From Cymbomonas tetramitiformis (taxonomy: Eukaryota > Chlorophyta > Pyramimonadophyceae > Pyramimonadales > Pyramimonadaceae): a stretch of 64,000 bases of DNA. The stretch spans positions 1-64,000 of the forward strand of contig LGRX02009947.1 in the NCBI GenBank assembly GCA_001247695.2, given 5' to 3'. This document shows, one piece after another, positions 19,657 to 30,632 of the stretch. Within the stretch, counting starts at the first letter, position 1; each line of letters starts with the position of its first letter. Position numbers and translations under genes: made by a program. Under the pieces are notes generated by a model, which saw only the letters and a program-made list of their open reading frames with translations, was not told the origin of the DNA and made no database searches.

Positions 19657-22600
19657 CTAGCGCCTGTCGAACAGCTCTTCCAAGGAAACACGTGAGCGTG
19701 AAGCCCCACGAGCAAGGTCCTGCAATTGATCCGCGGTCAGGGTGAAAAGCTGCTGTGCTGGTTGGGCGAGCTGCTGTGGTTGGGCGAGCACCTGCGGTTG
19801 CGCGAGCAGCTGGGGTTGCGCGAGCAGCTGCGGCGGTTGCGCGAATAGCTGGGGTTGCGCGAATAGCTGGGGTTGCGCGAGCAATTGTGGTTGCAGCTGG
19901 TAGGATTGCTGAAGCTGCGAGAGCTGCTGGAGCTGCTGAAGTTGTTGCAGCTGTTGAAGCTGCTGGAGTTCTTGCAGCTGTTGAAGCTGCTGAGGCTGCT
20001 GCACCGGTTGAAGCTGTTGGGGCTGCTGCAACGGTTGAAGCTGCTGGAGCTGCTGCATCTGTTGAAGCTGCTGGGGTAGCTGCACCTGTTGAAGCTGAGA
20101 CTGGGGCTGCGAGAGTTGCTGCAGCTGCAGGGGCTGCGAGAGTTGCTGCAGCTGCAGGGGCTGCTGCGGCTGTTGCAGCTGCTGGGGCGGCAGCACCTGT
20201 TGAAGCTGAGACTGGGGCTGCGGGAGTTGCTGCAGCTGCAAGGGCTGCTGCGGTTGTTGAAGCTGCTGAGGCGGCAGCACCTGTTGAAGCTGAGACGGGG
20301 GCTGCGGGAGTTGCTGCTGCTGCAAGGGCTGCTGCGGCTGTTGAAGCTGCTGAGGCGGCAGCACCTGCTGAAACTGCTGGGGCTGCAGCACCTGATGCAC
20401 CTGAGCCTGTGACTGTGGGAGTTGCTGCAGGTGCTGGGCCAGGAGGAGTTCCTCCTGCTGCTGGGCCTGCGGGACGCCCAGACGAACTGCTTCCAGACCT
20501 GAGATCTCACCCTCCGTCCCTTGCTCCGCCGTGGGCGTCGCCGACGCCACAGGTGCCGGACGCGGTTCCTCGGAGGCCGGCACTTGCGGCAGGAGCGTCT
20601 CCAAACTAGCGCGCTCCAGCTCTAAGCGCCGGTCCAGTGCGCTCTGCTGTCTCTGCTCCAACGCTTCCAAGCTCCGACCAAACTCCTCTCCCTGCTTCCT
20701 CAACAGCTCCTCCAGCTGTTCACTCGTCACGCCCACCTGCACAGGTCCACTTCTTCCTTCCTCTACATACACCTGCGCCGCCTGTGATAGTGACAGCACC
20801 CCACTGCCGACACTTGACCTCCGGCCTCGAGAACGACCACCTCCAGCTTTCCCCGTGCCTTTCCCCGTGCCAGCATCAAGTGCCCTACCCGACACGTCGC
20901 TCGGTGCTTGGCTCCCCCTTCGGTGTGGAACGGCCAGGTGCGCAGGCGCGGCAACCCGCTTCTGCAAGGTGTGGCCGTCAGCCAAATCCGACCTCATGCG
21001 CTTCCTTCCTTTCACCGCCTGAGACGCAATTGTCTCAGGCGGTGCAGCATCCTCCGTGACCGTATCCCCCTCGGAACCCGCGCCCCCACGGCTAGGGGCA
21101 ACGGATGCCGCGTCCTTGTCGACGAAGAGGTAGTCGTCACGGGTAACGCTGGGTCCTAACTCCACCCGGTCCGCCGTATTGACCTGCCTCAACGGGGCCG
21201 TGACGGACACGCCCTCCTGGAAGCCCTTCGTTTTTTCCACGGCAATCTGTTGAGGCACGAACTTCCGGAGGACCTGGAACACTTTGTCGATCTGCTCGTT
21301 GTCACGGAAGTAAGCCTCCCCTCGGGCTTTGTCCGTTACGCCCACGTTCAGCTTGTTCATGCGGAAGGTGTGAAACATCTCCGGGTCGGCGTTCGGCCCA
21401 TCGATTGGCCCCCCGCAATGGACAAACCACCCTTTATTCTTTATGTGCAGGATTGAGCCTACCACATACCCCCCGAGTGACCCTGGTGAAACACCACTCC
21501 GCCGTACGAGAATTTCCCGTTCGATTTCTCGGCGTATCCCTCCTTCCCACCAAAGCCGTCGCCATACACATACCGCGGCCTAAAGTTAATGTACTTCTTG
21601 TACGAGTGAACACGTTGCGGCAGATCCAGGTCCTCCCACCGAGGCTTCCGCTGATGGCCACCTACGGGCAATGCCTGTGCGGGAGTGTTCGTGGGTTGCT
21701 CCGCCGATCCCAACGGCGCGTCCGGTACCACCCCCGCGGTCTCGGGTGCGGGCACCTCCGTGCTCGTGGGGGCGGGAGCATCCGCGGGTTGAGCCGCCGC
21801 TCCCGACGGCTCCTCTACACCCCCCGCGGGTTGCTTCGCCGATCCCGACGGCGCGTCCGGTACCACCCCCGCGGTCTTGGGTGCGGGCACCTCCGTGCTC
21901 GTGGGGGCGGGAGCATCCGCGGGTTGAGCCGTCCCTCCCGACGGCGCGTTCACTACCAGCCCTGCGGTGTCGGGTGCGGGCACCTCCGTGCTGGTGGGGG
22001 CGGGAGCATGCGCGGGTTGCTCCGTCCCTCCCGACGGCTCCTCTCCACCCCCGCGAACGCCCTCGGGTGTGGCCGCTTCAAGGGGTGGGGGAGCCGATGC
22101 CGAGAACTCCGAGAGCATGGACAAGGCAGGTGCCGGAGTGTCCGCGGGTTGCTCCGCCGATCCCGACGGCGCGTCCGGTACCACCCCCGCGGTCTTGGGT
22201 GCGGGCACCTCCGTGCTCGTGGGGGCGGGAGCATCCGCGGGTTGAGCCGTCCCTCCCGACGGCGCGTTCACTACCAGCCCTGCGGTGTCGGGTGCGGGCA
22301 CCTCCGTGCTGGTGGGGGCGGGAGCATGCGCGGGTTGCTCCGCCCCTCCCGACGGCCCCTCTACACCCACCCGAACGCCCTCGGGTGTGGCCGCTTGAAC
22401 AAGGGGCGGGGGCCGCGCCGACGGCACCGCAAGCAACGGCAAACTGTTCTCGAGCGCGCCTTCCAGCAGCATGGCACCATGTTTTGCGAGGTTCACAGCG
22501 TCTCTCTCGGCTTGGGAGGTTGGGTAGACCGTGCGCTTCGCCATGCACTCCGGCCTACCACAATTGTTCGTCTCTTCAATGCCTTTGGCTACCATGCACA

Positions 22601-23393
22601 CGTTATGGTAGCTAGCCTTGCAGTGCGAGCACCTGTGGACACCACGTGCATCGTCCTTCTCGCATATGAAGCAGGACTCATCTGGTGCTGGCGGTGGGGG
22701 TGAGGGCGGAGCCGGGGCGAGCCCACCTAATTCATAGAACACCAAAACCAAGCACGTTTACACAAGTAGGACGAGAAACATAAATAGAACTAAAAACTCA
22801 TTACAACGTTATATTATTGGACCACTTTGAAAAATGTGCTCACCAGCGTCGCCGGTCTTCAGCGCGCTAGTAGGCCAGTCCAAGGACTTTCTTCGAGAAC
22901 TCTGCGCTTCCTTGGCCAAGCCCGCCAACGCGCGGGGAGCGTCAATTGAGGCCAGCGTTTTGACGGTGGCCTCGGTGGCATCTTCCGCCACTTCACTAGC
23001 AGTACACTCTGATCGCTGCTCGCACTCCTTGCGCCCACAGTTCTTTTGATTTGTGAGCAAACCCAAATCGCCAGTCCCGAATTTTCGCTGACATGAAGGA
23101 TGGAAACCACCTCCACAAACACCACAAGTCATGATGCTCGCGCTTTTCTTGCAATAAACGCACTTCCCCGGCCGAGGACCACACTGCTTGCATATTACTC
23201 CAACCTCCTCATTGCTAGAACACGCGAAATGAAAGTAGCCCTGGCACGTCTTGCATTGGATCTTCGGTACAATAGTTTTCGGGACCGCACAATCGCGGAC
23301 CACACATTTCACTACATTCTCTTCTTTCTTCTTCGCAATAGCTTTCACAACAGCCTGTTTGCTCCACGGTTCGCCCCCATGTTTCTGGGGCAA
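19657..23393 (-). CDS. PHD-finger, low-complexity, Gln-rich nuclear protein (frameshifted)
   Basis: Minus-strand exons about 23393-22844 and 22726 downward, joined by a 117-bp GT-AG intron; the true start is unclear because no ATG opens the first frame. The first exon has two PHD-like Cys/His fingers (CKTCQGYFHFAC ... CGPRPGKCVYC ... CGVCGGGFHPSC); the second begins with another (CFICEKDD ... CSHCKASYHNVC). Then come about ten imperfect repeats of a Pro/Ala-rich unit (TSTEVPAP), an ordered block (FSYGGVVFHQGHSGG then GSILHIKNKGWFVHCGG), and a long tract of LQQLPQ-type repeats. A one-base frameshift lies in a run of six G (plus 21469-21474), between the two halves of the ordered block. PHD fingers usually read histone tails, so chromatin binding is a reasonable inference. 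Confidence 0.55.
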
Positions 23394-23478
23394 GGTGTTA
23401 ACGTGCTACTTACTCTTAGGTTTCAGGAGCATAAGTCAATTAAGTAAAGGCGGAGTCTTGGGCCTTCAAGTCCGTCCA

Positions 23479-24200
23479 GAACTCCAAAGCGCCACATCAC
23501 CATGCACATACAAATATCCCACGCAAAAATATTTCGCTGTGGAACCCTAACAGATTTGGAGTCCGTCGATAAAACTTGATCGAACTCCAAAGCGCCACAT
23601 CACGATGCACACAACATTATGTCACGGATATAAATTATGATGTGGAGCGCTGACAGATTTGGAGTCCGTCGATAAAACTTGATCGAACTCCAAAGCGCCA
23701 CATCAAGATGCACATAACATTATGTCACGGATATAAATTATGATGTGGAACGCTGACAGATTTGGAGTCCGTCGATAAAACTTGATCGAACTCCAAAGCG
23801 CCACATCACGATGCACACAACATTATGCCACCGATATAAATTATGATGTGGAGCGCTGACAGATTTGGAGTCCGTCGATAAAACTTGATCGAACTCCAAA
23901 GCGCCACATCACGATGCACACAACATTATGTCACGGATATAAATTATGATGTGGAGCGCTGACAGATTTGGAGTCCGTCGATAAAACTTGATCGAACTCC
24001 AAAGCGCCACATCAAGATGCACATCACATTATGTCACGGATATAAATTATGATGTGGAACGCTGACAGATTTGGAGTCCGTCGATAAAACTTGATCGAAC
24101 TCCAAAGCGCCACATCACGATGCACACAACATTATGCCACCGATATAAATTATGATGTGGAGCGCTGACAGATTTGGTGAACTCCAAAGCGCCACATCAT
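23479..24200. repeat. 103-bp satellite, seven units, between divergent genes
   Basis: Units begin GAACTCCAAAGCGCCACATC at 23479, 23582, 23685, 23788, 23891, 23994 and 24097 (spacing exactly 103), with a shortened one at 24179. Each unit contains AGCGCCACATCA and its near inverse TGATGTGGAGCGCT, so each can form a hairpin, and GGATATAAATTATG in the loop. The remaining 24201-24447 holds no recognisable gene. Confidence 0.9.
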
Positions 24201-24447
24201 GAAGCACTTCACGCCATTTCGAAGTGAAACGCGTTCGTATTCTTCAAGAATGTGACCGGTGATGGAAGTGCGAGGAAGCTCATGCCCTCGCACGAATATA
24301 TTTCATGTATATTTGATATGTGGTTAGCGTGGTAGAAACGACAACGATATGGGTGGGACGAAGCGGCGCCCCAATCCGACAAGCTTCAACGGTGCGGTTG
24401 TACTTTATTTGTAAAGAGCCCGAAGCTATTATGAACTATTATGATCT

Positions 24448-27400
24448 GTGACAAAATGCGTGAGAACGACTGTTGAGGAGTGCGCATACCTTTTTGTAGC
24501 AGGGGTGCACATCGTGGAAGGCCACGTGAAGTTCACCGTGGTTCGGGATGATCGACGTTGGCTACTAGGGCAGTTATGTGGAATCATGCATGTCATTCTA
24601 GCTATGAGCGTCTTTTTAGCTTTGTGCGGCTCAGACGCGAGCTACAATCCTGGACCAGACTGGGATATCCCGCCAATTCTTATGGACTTGCTACCTCTTC
24701 TAGTAGAAGTAGGCGACTCCGCACGCACCATACCTCTTGGAGTGTGGCCCCTACCGCAAGAAGCTATGCCGACGCTTCGACACTTGGTTACCAAGTTGGA
24801 TTCGGTGTGCGATATTTGGGCATCTGCACGAGCTGAGGCGACTTCCACGCCCTTGCGCAATTGTCAGATTCCTGACAGCTCAGACAAAGAGGAATGTTCT
24901 TCTCCAGACGAACTGGACACTTCGCGCGAAGTGTCCAAAGGAGGGATAGAGGGGCAAGAAGATGGTTTGCGTCGGTCGCTGACACGTCACGAAGTTGACA
25001 GACCACAGGAATACACGCCACTGAAGCGAGGAAACAGGAACCACTGGATAGGGAAGATGAGCGAGATTTTTAGTAGGTCCCCAAACCGCATCGCTTCAGC
25101 GGTGAGGGGGTACATTGAAACGCTGCCAAAGGAAGTGGCAGTAGGTGTACTGCAACGCTGTCGCGCAGCGTTGTTCGGTGATACAGAAATGGCGAAGACC
25201 AAAGCTATGGACTGCATTCTAGAAAACCTGGTTGCGGTCTTTGGGGCGCTGTCGAGTAGGAATTCTAACTTGAACGAGGAGCACAAGCTTGCAGTGGCGG
25301 CCGCAGTGTTTGGCGAGAACATGCAAGAGGGGCAAGTGTTAACCGCAGCGACAACAATGTTAGGCGTGCATAAGCGTGTAGGATATGCGGGCATCACGGG
25401 GCATAAAAACATGCTGGCGGGTGCGAGGGTGGGCAATGCCGAGCGTGCACGAAGGAGCTTGCACGTGGGTGTGACGCGCCCCAAGCGACGTGGGCGTCGT
25501 TCAGTGTGCATGGCGGAAGCCACTTGTGCACTCATCCGCGACTTTTGGTTGCACCCGGACAACACGCGCGTGAGTCCTTGTAAGAAGGACGTGGTGTTGG
25601 CAAGAGATCCACACACGGGGAAGCTTAAGACGCCCCGTGAGTACGTTAGCAAGCATTGGCTTGAGGCTTCGCAACTAGTGGTGTACCGGAGATTTGTGGC
25701 GAAATATCCAAGCGTGAAGGTGGGGCAAAGGTCGTTTGAGAAGGCGGAGTTTGCAAACCGCACAATGTGGTACGGTTGACAAGAAGGGACAACATCTCTT
25801 GTTGTTGTAGGTATCACGAGGACATGCGCATGGTGCTTAAAGGGTTCGACGAAGCACGGGAGGCGGTGCACAAGAAGTGCCCGTGCAAGGATAAGAAGTG
25901 TTGCCCCCGAGTGCCACGGACGGCGGAGGAAAAGAGGGAGAGCGCGGTGGGTGCGCCGACGGGGCAAGTGTGTGGCATCGTGAAGGCGGGGAAGTCTACC
26001 TCCACGTTCGCGGAGAGTCTGTTGTGCCCGCGTGAAGGGGATAAGCACCGCATAGAGTGCCTGTTGCAAACCTGCAAACAGTGCGGAGGTTTGAAGAACT
26101 TTAAAGTGTGCGAGAAGGAGGTGCAATATGCGGAGGAGGTGAGGTGGTCGTGCTATGAGACTCTGAGTACGGGCAAGTACGACGACGAAGGGAAAGAGGT
26201 TAGGAGGTTGCAGTTTTTGCAGAAGAAGACGAAATTGGGGGCGTTGATATCTAAGCTGCAAACGTTGTTGCTGGGGCACGAACCGGGGAAGTCGCCAAAC
26301 TGTCGGTGCAATGGACGCTTTCTGTGCGAGGACGCGGCGTCGGAATCGTGGAAGTGGCGGAGGCTAAATGGCGTCGGGGACTGCCCGTTTTTGCGTCCCT
26401 ATGCTTACCATACATTCATGGCCTTGCACCAGCACCGTCAATTTAAGACGTGTATCACGGATTTGCCGTTGGGGCATACGGCGTGGTGTTTCGACTTCTC
26501 CGAGAACCATTCGTTGAACATCCCGAGGGAAGTTCAGAGTTTGCACTGGGTGGTGAAGCAGGCTACTGTGTTGGTGTGTGTATTATGGCGGCACGCGTGC
26601 AAGGAAGTCGATGGGGTAGAGTCCACGGCGGAGAACCCGGTTGTGATAAAGGACTATGTGTACTTTATCAGTGATGACCGCAAGCATGATCACAGATTCA
26701 TTCAGTACATGCGAGAGGTGATCATCAAGGAGTACTTTGAGAAAAGGGGGATTCCGAAGCCAATATTTATTCACGAATGGGCGGATGGTTGTGCGGGGCA
26801 GAACAAGTGCGCGGCGGGATTCGCGGACGTGGGAAACAGCAAAATGGAATGGTCGCTGGGGATTCCTTGTCAGCGGAACTTCTTTGAGACGGCGCATGCT
26901 AAAGGGGAGCAGGACGGAGCGGGGGCACACGTGAAGCATGCAGCGGCGGTGGCGGTAATTTCGGAGGGTGACAAATGGTATGGGAAGATCTTGTGTGCGG
27001 CCGATCTCTATGCTTTTTGTGTGGAGAGGTTGCGCACACGCGCGGACACCAGCTACACGAAGTCGAGGGCCGCATTCAATCAACGATTTTTTTATCTAGT
27101 TCCCGAGGACGCGACGAAAGAGGTGGCGGGAGGTTTGTCGGCGGTTGATCACACGGCGCGCATCGCATACAAATCTTTGGAGCGCACTTTGCAACTGCAT
27201 TCGGTGCGATCGGGCGTGGAGGGGAAGTTGCTGGTGCGCGACAGGACATGCTATTGCGTGTCATGCTATGCAGAATGTGTGTCGTCCATGCCGACGTCCG
27301 AGAACTGTTTGGAGAGCTCGCATGTGGATTTGTGGAGGGAGGTGGAATTGACGCCCGCAACGGGTGCGGACGCGGCAAGGGTGCGGGAGTTGGTGGAGGA

Positions 27401-27761
27401 GTATGCGAGTGATGTGAGTGTAGCGGTGCGGCGCGGATGCATCATCGCGGTCCACCGAGACCCGGCGGACCGCACACACGCCTACTACTTGGTGAAGGCG
27501 TTATCCGCCGTGACGGAGGTTGGACCTAGGGGGCGCCGAGATGACTATGGGCAATATTTTGCCCCGGGAGAATTTGTGGTTTCGGGGAGGTACTTTGAAT
27601 GGGAAGATGCCGATGTGAGAGATGACTACATACTAGACACAAGTAAAAAGTGCTTGATCTCTTGTGAAGCCGTGCGTGCAACCGATGTGCGCCTAGTTAA
27701 AAGAGGGGATGTGTACAAGATGCCTGCTGCCGAGCATGAGCGCGTGTTATCACTGTTGTAA
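24448..27761 (+). CDS. Putative transposase of the second element (one frameshift)
   Basis: Two overlapping frames, 24448-25760 and about 25752-27761. Homology logic places the shift in the TTT at 25750-25752: one more T would join FEKAEF to CKPHNVVRL. The product is then about 1,100 aa. Motifs: SCCCRYHEDM, Cys clusters CPCKDKKCCP, CLLQTCKQCG and CRCNGRFLC, HEWADGCAGQNKCAAGF, and FFETAHAKGEQDGAGAHVK. The last two resemble a widespread uncharacterised family of algae and invertebrates (..DGC..Q.K.. then H.KG..DG.G..VK) which I take to be an RNase H-like transposase; that is inference. The start codon is uncertain. It lies divergently from the PHD gene across the satellite. Confidence 0.55.
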
Positions 27762-27879
27762 TTTTTGCATTCAAATATATAGTATGGGATTTGGCATTCA
27801 CAATGCAATAATGATAACATTTTTTGCATATTTATGCTCAAGCATTTGAACAAACTTGGGGCATCACAATTTTGATGTG

Positions 27880-28798
27880 ACGCGCATGCATGCCAAGTGC
27901 AAAACATGATTTCCTGCGGTTTGCAGTGCCCAAAATGGCCCCGCACGACTACTCCAAAGCCCTAAATGTCAAAAAATAACATTTTTGAGTTTGTCTAAAC
28001 CTTCTCCAAACTTCTCCAAAAATATCAAGCCGTATAACAACATTTACCGAAATTATGCACTTTCTAGCGGACCCCGCATACGCGAAACCCCTGCTCTCAC
28101 CGCCAATATTTCACCCGCCAGCAACCCTAAAACCCTAAAATCTTGGCTATGCAACTTTCAAGTGCCTTCAACTAACTTGGTGCACCTCCCCAAACTCGGC
28201 GGTGACCTTTTATCAACACATTCATGCGACGCGCATGCATGCCAAGTGCAAAACACGATTTCCTGCGGTTTGCAGTGCCCAAAATGGCCCCGCACGACTA
28301 CTCCAAAACCCTAAATGTCAAAATTTTATATTTTTGAGTTTGTCTAAACCTTCTCCAAACTTCTCCAAAATATCAAGCCGTATAACAACATTTTCCGAAA
28401 TTATGCACTTTATAGCGGACCCCGCATACGCGAAACCCCTGCTCTCACAGCCAATATTTCACCCGCCAGCAACCCTAAAACCCTAAAATCTTGGCTATGC
28501 AACTTTCAAGTGCCTTCAACTAACTTGGTGCACCTCCCCAAACTCGGCGGTGACCTTTTATCAACACATTCATGCGACGCGCATGCATGCCAAGTGCAAA
28601 ACACGATTTCCTGCGGTTTGCCGTGACCAAAATGGCCCCGCACGACTACTCCTAAACCCTAAATGTCAAAATTTTATATTTTTGAGTTTGTCCAAACCTT
28701 CTCCAAACTTCTCCAAAAATATCAAGCCGTATAATAACATTTTCCGAAATTATGCACTTAAGTATGTAACCCCCGTCCACCCACACGTGCCACATGCC
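27880..28798 (-). repeat. Right terminal repeat region of second element, 348-bp units
   Basis: GCGCATGCATGCCAAGTGCA recurs at 27882, 28231 and 28579 (periods 349 and 348), each followed by GGCCCCGCACGACTACTCC, CTTCTCCAAACTTCTCC and, in the first two, AACCCTAAAACCCTAAAATC. These are the inverse of the 18.65-19.4 kb units. Confidence 0.75.
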
Positions 28799-29143
28799 AA
28801 CACTACTAACACTAGCAAACATTCTACTTGTAATTAAACGAATATACACCGTTCATGCAACAATACCCGTGTGATGATAGTTGTATAGCCGCGTTTTTTG
28901 ACGCGGGGCTTGTGTTTATGAACACACCCAATCCAAAAAAGATATCTCTCTCCGTTGATTGCTCGATGATCACTCGAACCACAATGGCAAACCGCATAAT
29001 GAAGGCATACCGTACCGCATAAACGCATACCGCAACCTACGTGGCTGCCACGTGTCTGCATTATACTGCGCGTTATGATGACGTGGCAGGTCACCCGTCG
29101 TCTATAAACCGAGAATAGTAACAGAAAAACACCGTCTAAAAAC
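28799..29143. other. Intergenic between second DNA element and copia element
   Basis: No gene seen. TATAAA at about 29103 and a GACGTGGC motif lie before the first ATG of the copia fragment; it is not evident whether this is host sequence or an altered LTR. Confidence 0.3.
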
Positions 29144-29542
29144 ATGCATACTGGTTCACCTATCCCCAATAGTCTGTTTCATGCCCCTCCACCGCGGGCT
29201 CAGGGGCAGCGGCAGCCTGCATCCGGTGGTTCACCGACTGCCTTGCGGGTGACACGGGATGCACAGGGCCGCCACACGGTCCAGTGTTGGGACTGTGGCG
29301 GCCCTCACTTCCGCCGTGATTGCCCTGGAGGGGTGCAGGGTGCGCAATTGGCGGGGTTCCACCCCGAGGGCACGCCTATTGCAGACATCCTGTCAGAGCT
29401 GGATGCGGCTTTCCTCGATCCGGAGGAGGAGGTGTATGAGTCATGCTTATACTCTTACTCATTGGAGCTCGGGGAGGCACCGCTTGACCTCCCCGCGGCT
29501 CTGGCGGCTGCCGTTGTGCCGCACTCTGCCGTTGACAGTGAG
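29144..29542 (+). pseudogene. gag fragment with CCHC-like zinc knuckle
   Basis: CWDCGGPHFRRDC is a retroviral-type nucleic-acid-binding knuckle with one residue fewer than usual between the second Cys and the His. The frame runs to the 4-bp duplication TGAG (29539-29542), then into the inserted element. Using the duplication once continues the gag frame at 30633. Confidence 0.65.
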
Positions 29543-30628
29543 TGGCTACTGCCCGGTGGTATGGTACTGTCACAAGTACCAAAATGTATGCTTTATTATG
29601 GGCACTAGATGGGGTGTATGAGTCCCATGAAGGTTTTGAAAAATCATTTAGGACCCTTTTGAATTGTTATTGATGCTGAAATGTACTCTCGTGAACTTTA
29701 GGTATGTGTATGTGCGTTGTGCTTTTGGGGGGTGTAACGCCATAAAATTAATTAAAATTTCTGGTACTGTCACAAGTACCAAGCGCGCGGTGACTTAAAA
29801 GGGCACGCTATGTGGCCACGAGGTGGCATGCATGATGTCAAATTTCATTATTGGGATGTATCCTAAGTGGTCGTCATGCGTTGTGCCATTTGAACGTCTT
29901 TAACGCCAGTATTGGGATTCGATAACACCCAAGGGTGTGATAAAATGGCCTCTCAGCATTTTTTGTAGTAATATCGGGAGCGGTTTCGTACTTAAGTTCC
30001 ATGTGTAGAGTCCAAGTACGGCAACTTCTCATGCATGTAAAGGTCTTGAAAAATCGATATATGGGTTTACTTTTGATGTCATAAACGCTGGTGAGGCGAT
30101 CCGACGTTATAATATACTTATTTCGTAGCTTTAGTGCCACGACTAGGCTCCAAAATCGACGATAGCCCTCATACTTAAGGAATCTTGAGTTGGACCATTT
30201 GGTGGAGAAGGGATGTTTAGCATGTCGCAGTTTCAGCGACGGGCAGTATGCCAACTGCCACATGCTCACATCCATCATTGGCCATGTTATACAGCTTCAA
30301 TTTGAGCCATCGCTGGGTTGAATAGAATCCCAAGTCTGTTCAAAAAGAAATCCGAAAGTAGCGCCATGATTTCGAAGACAAGTGAGACACCATTGTGTAA
30401 CACAAAACTCCACCTTGTTGGCAATATGCATCCACTGGGAGGGCTACACGTAACCTATGGACCAATGGGGCATAATACAACTCAGCTTGGGTCGTTAAGG
30501 TAATGGTATATCATGGATATCACCATCAGGATGGAGGAGGACATCAAAAAAAATTCTAGCGTTTTGGTACTTGTGATAGTACCAGATTCGATTCTGGTAC
30601 TATGACTAGTACCACTGGGCAGTAGCCA
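29543..30628. mobile_element. Nonautonomous DNA element (1,086 bp) in gag, TGAG duplications
   Basis: Terminal inverted repeats TGGCTACTGCCC(A/G)GTGGTA, followed inward by GGTACTGTCACAAGTACC (left) and GGTACTATCACAAGTACC (right, inverted). TGAG flanks both ends (29539-29542, 30629-30632). It has no coding capacity for a transposase. GGTACTGTCACAAGTACC recurs at about 29763, and the hairpin AGTACCAGATTCGATTCTGG lies just inside the right end. A 4-bp duplication does not by itself name a superfamily. Confidence 0.8.
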
Positions 30629-30632
30629 TGAG

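Larger units (their letters stand above)
18654..28798. mobile_element. Second large DNA element with tandem-repeat terminal repeats
   Basis: GGCATGTGGCACGTGTGGGTGG-type ends at 18654 (plus) and 28798 (inverted), followed inward on both sides by TGCATAATTT, TTGGAGAAGTTTGGAGAAGG and TCGTGCGGGGCCATTT blocks. Inside are a minus-strand PHD/Gln-rich gene (23.4-19.66 kb), a 103-bp satellite (23.48-24.2 kb) and a plus-strand putative transposase (24.45-27.76 kb). The plan mirrors the 6058-17275 element, but the genes differ. I could not find a convincing target duplication, so the exact ends are uncertain by some tens of bases. Confidence 0.65.

Noticed and set aside
19755..20609. Ala/Val-rich plus-strand frame
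   Set aside because: Reverse of the Gln-rich repeats of the PHD gene; no independent evidence.
21405..22703. Arg-rich plus-strand frames
   Set aside because: Product of the Pro/Ala-coding repeats on the other strand.
30318..30503. 61-codon ORF inside the 1,086-bp element
   Set aside because: Short, no motif, and the element has MITE-like structure.
30585..30606. TTCGATTC with flanking pairing as a possible tRNA arm
   Set aside because: Simple hairpin at the end of the inserted element; no acceptor stem, D arm or anticodon arm.
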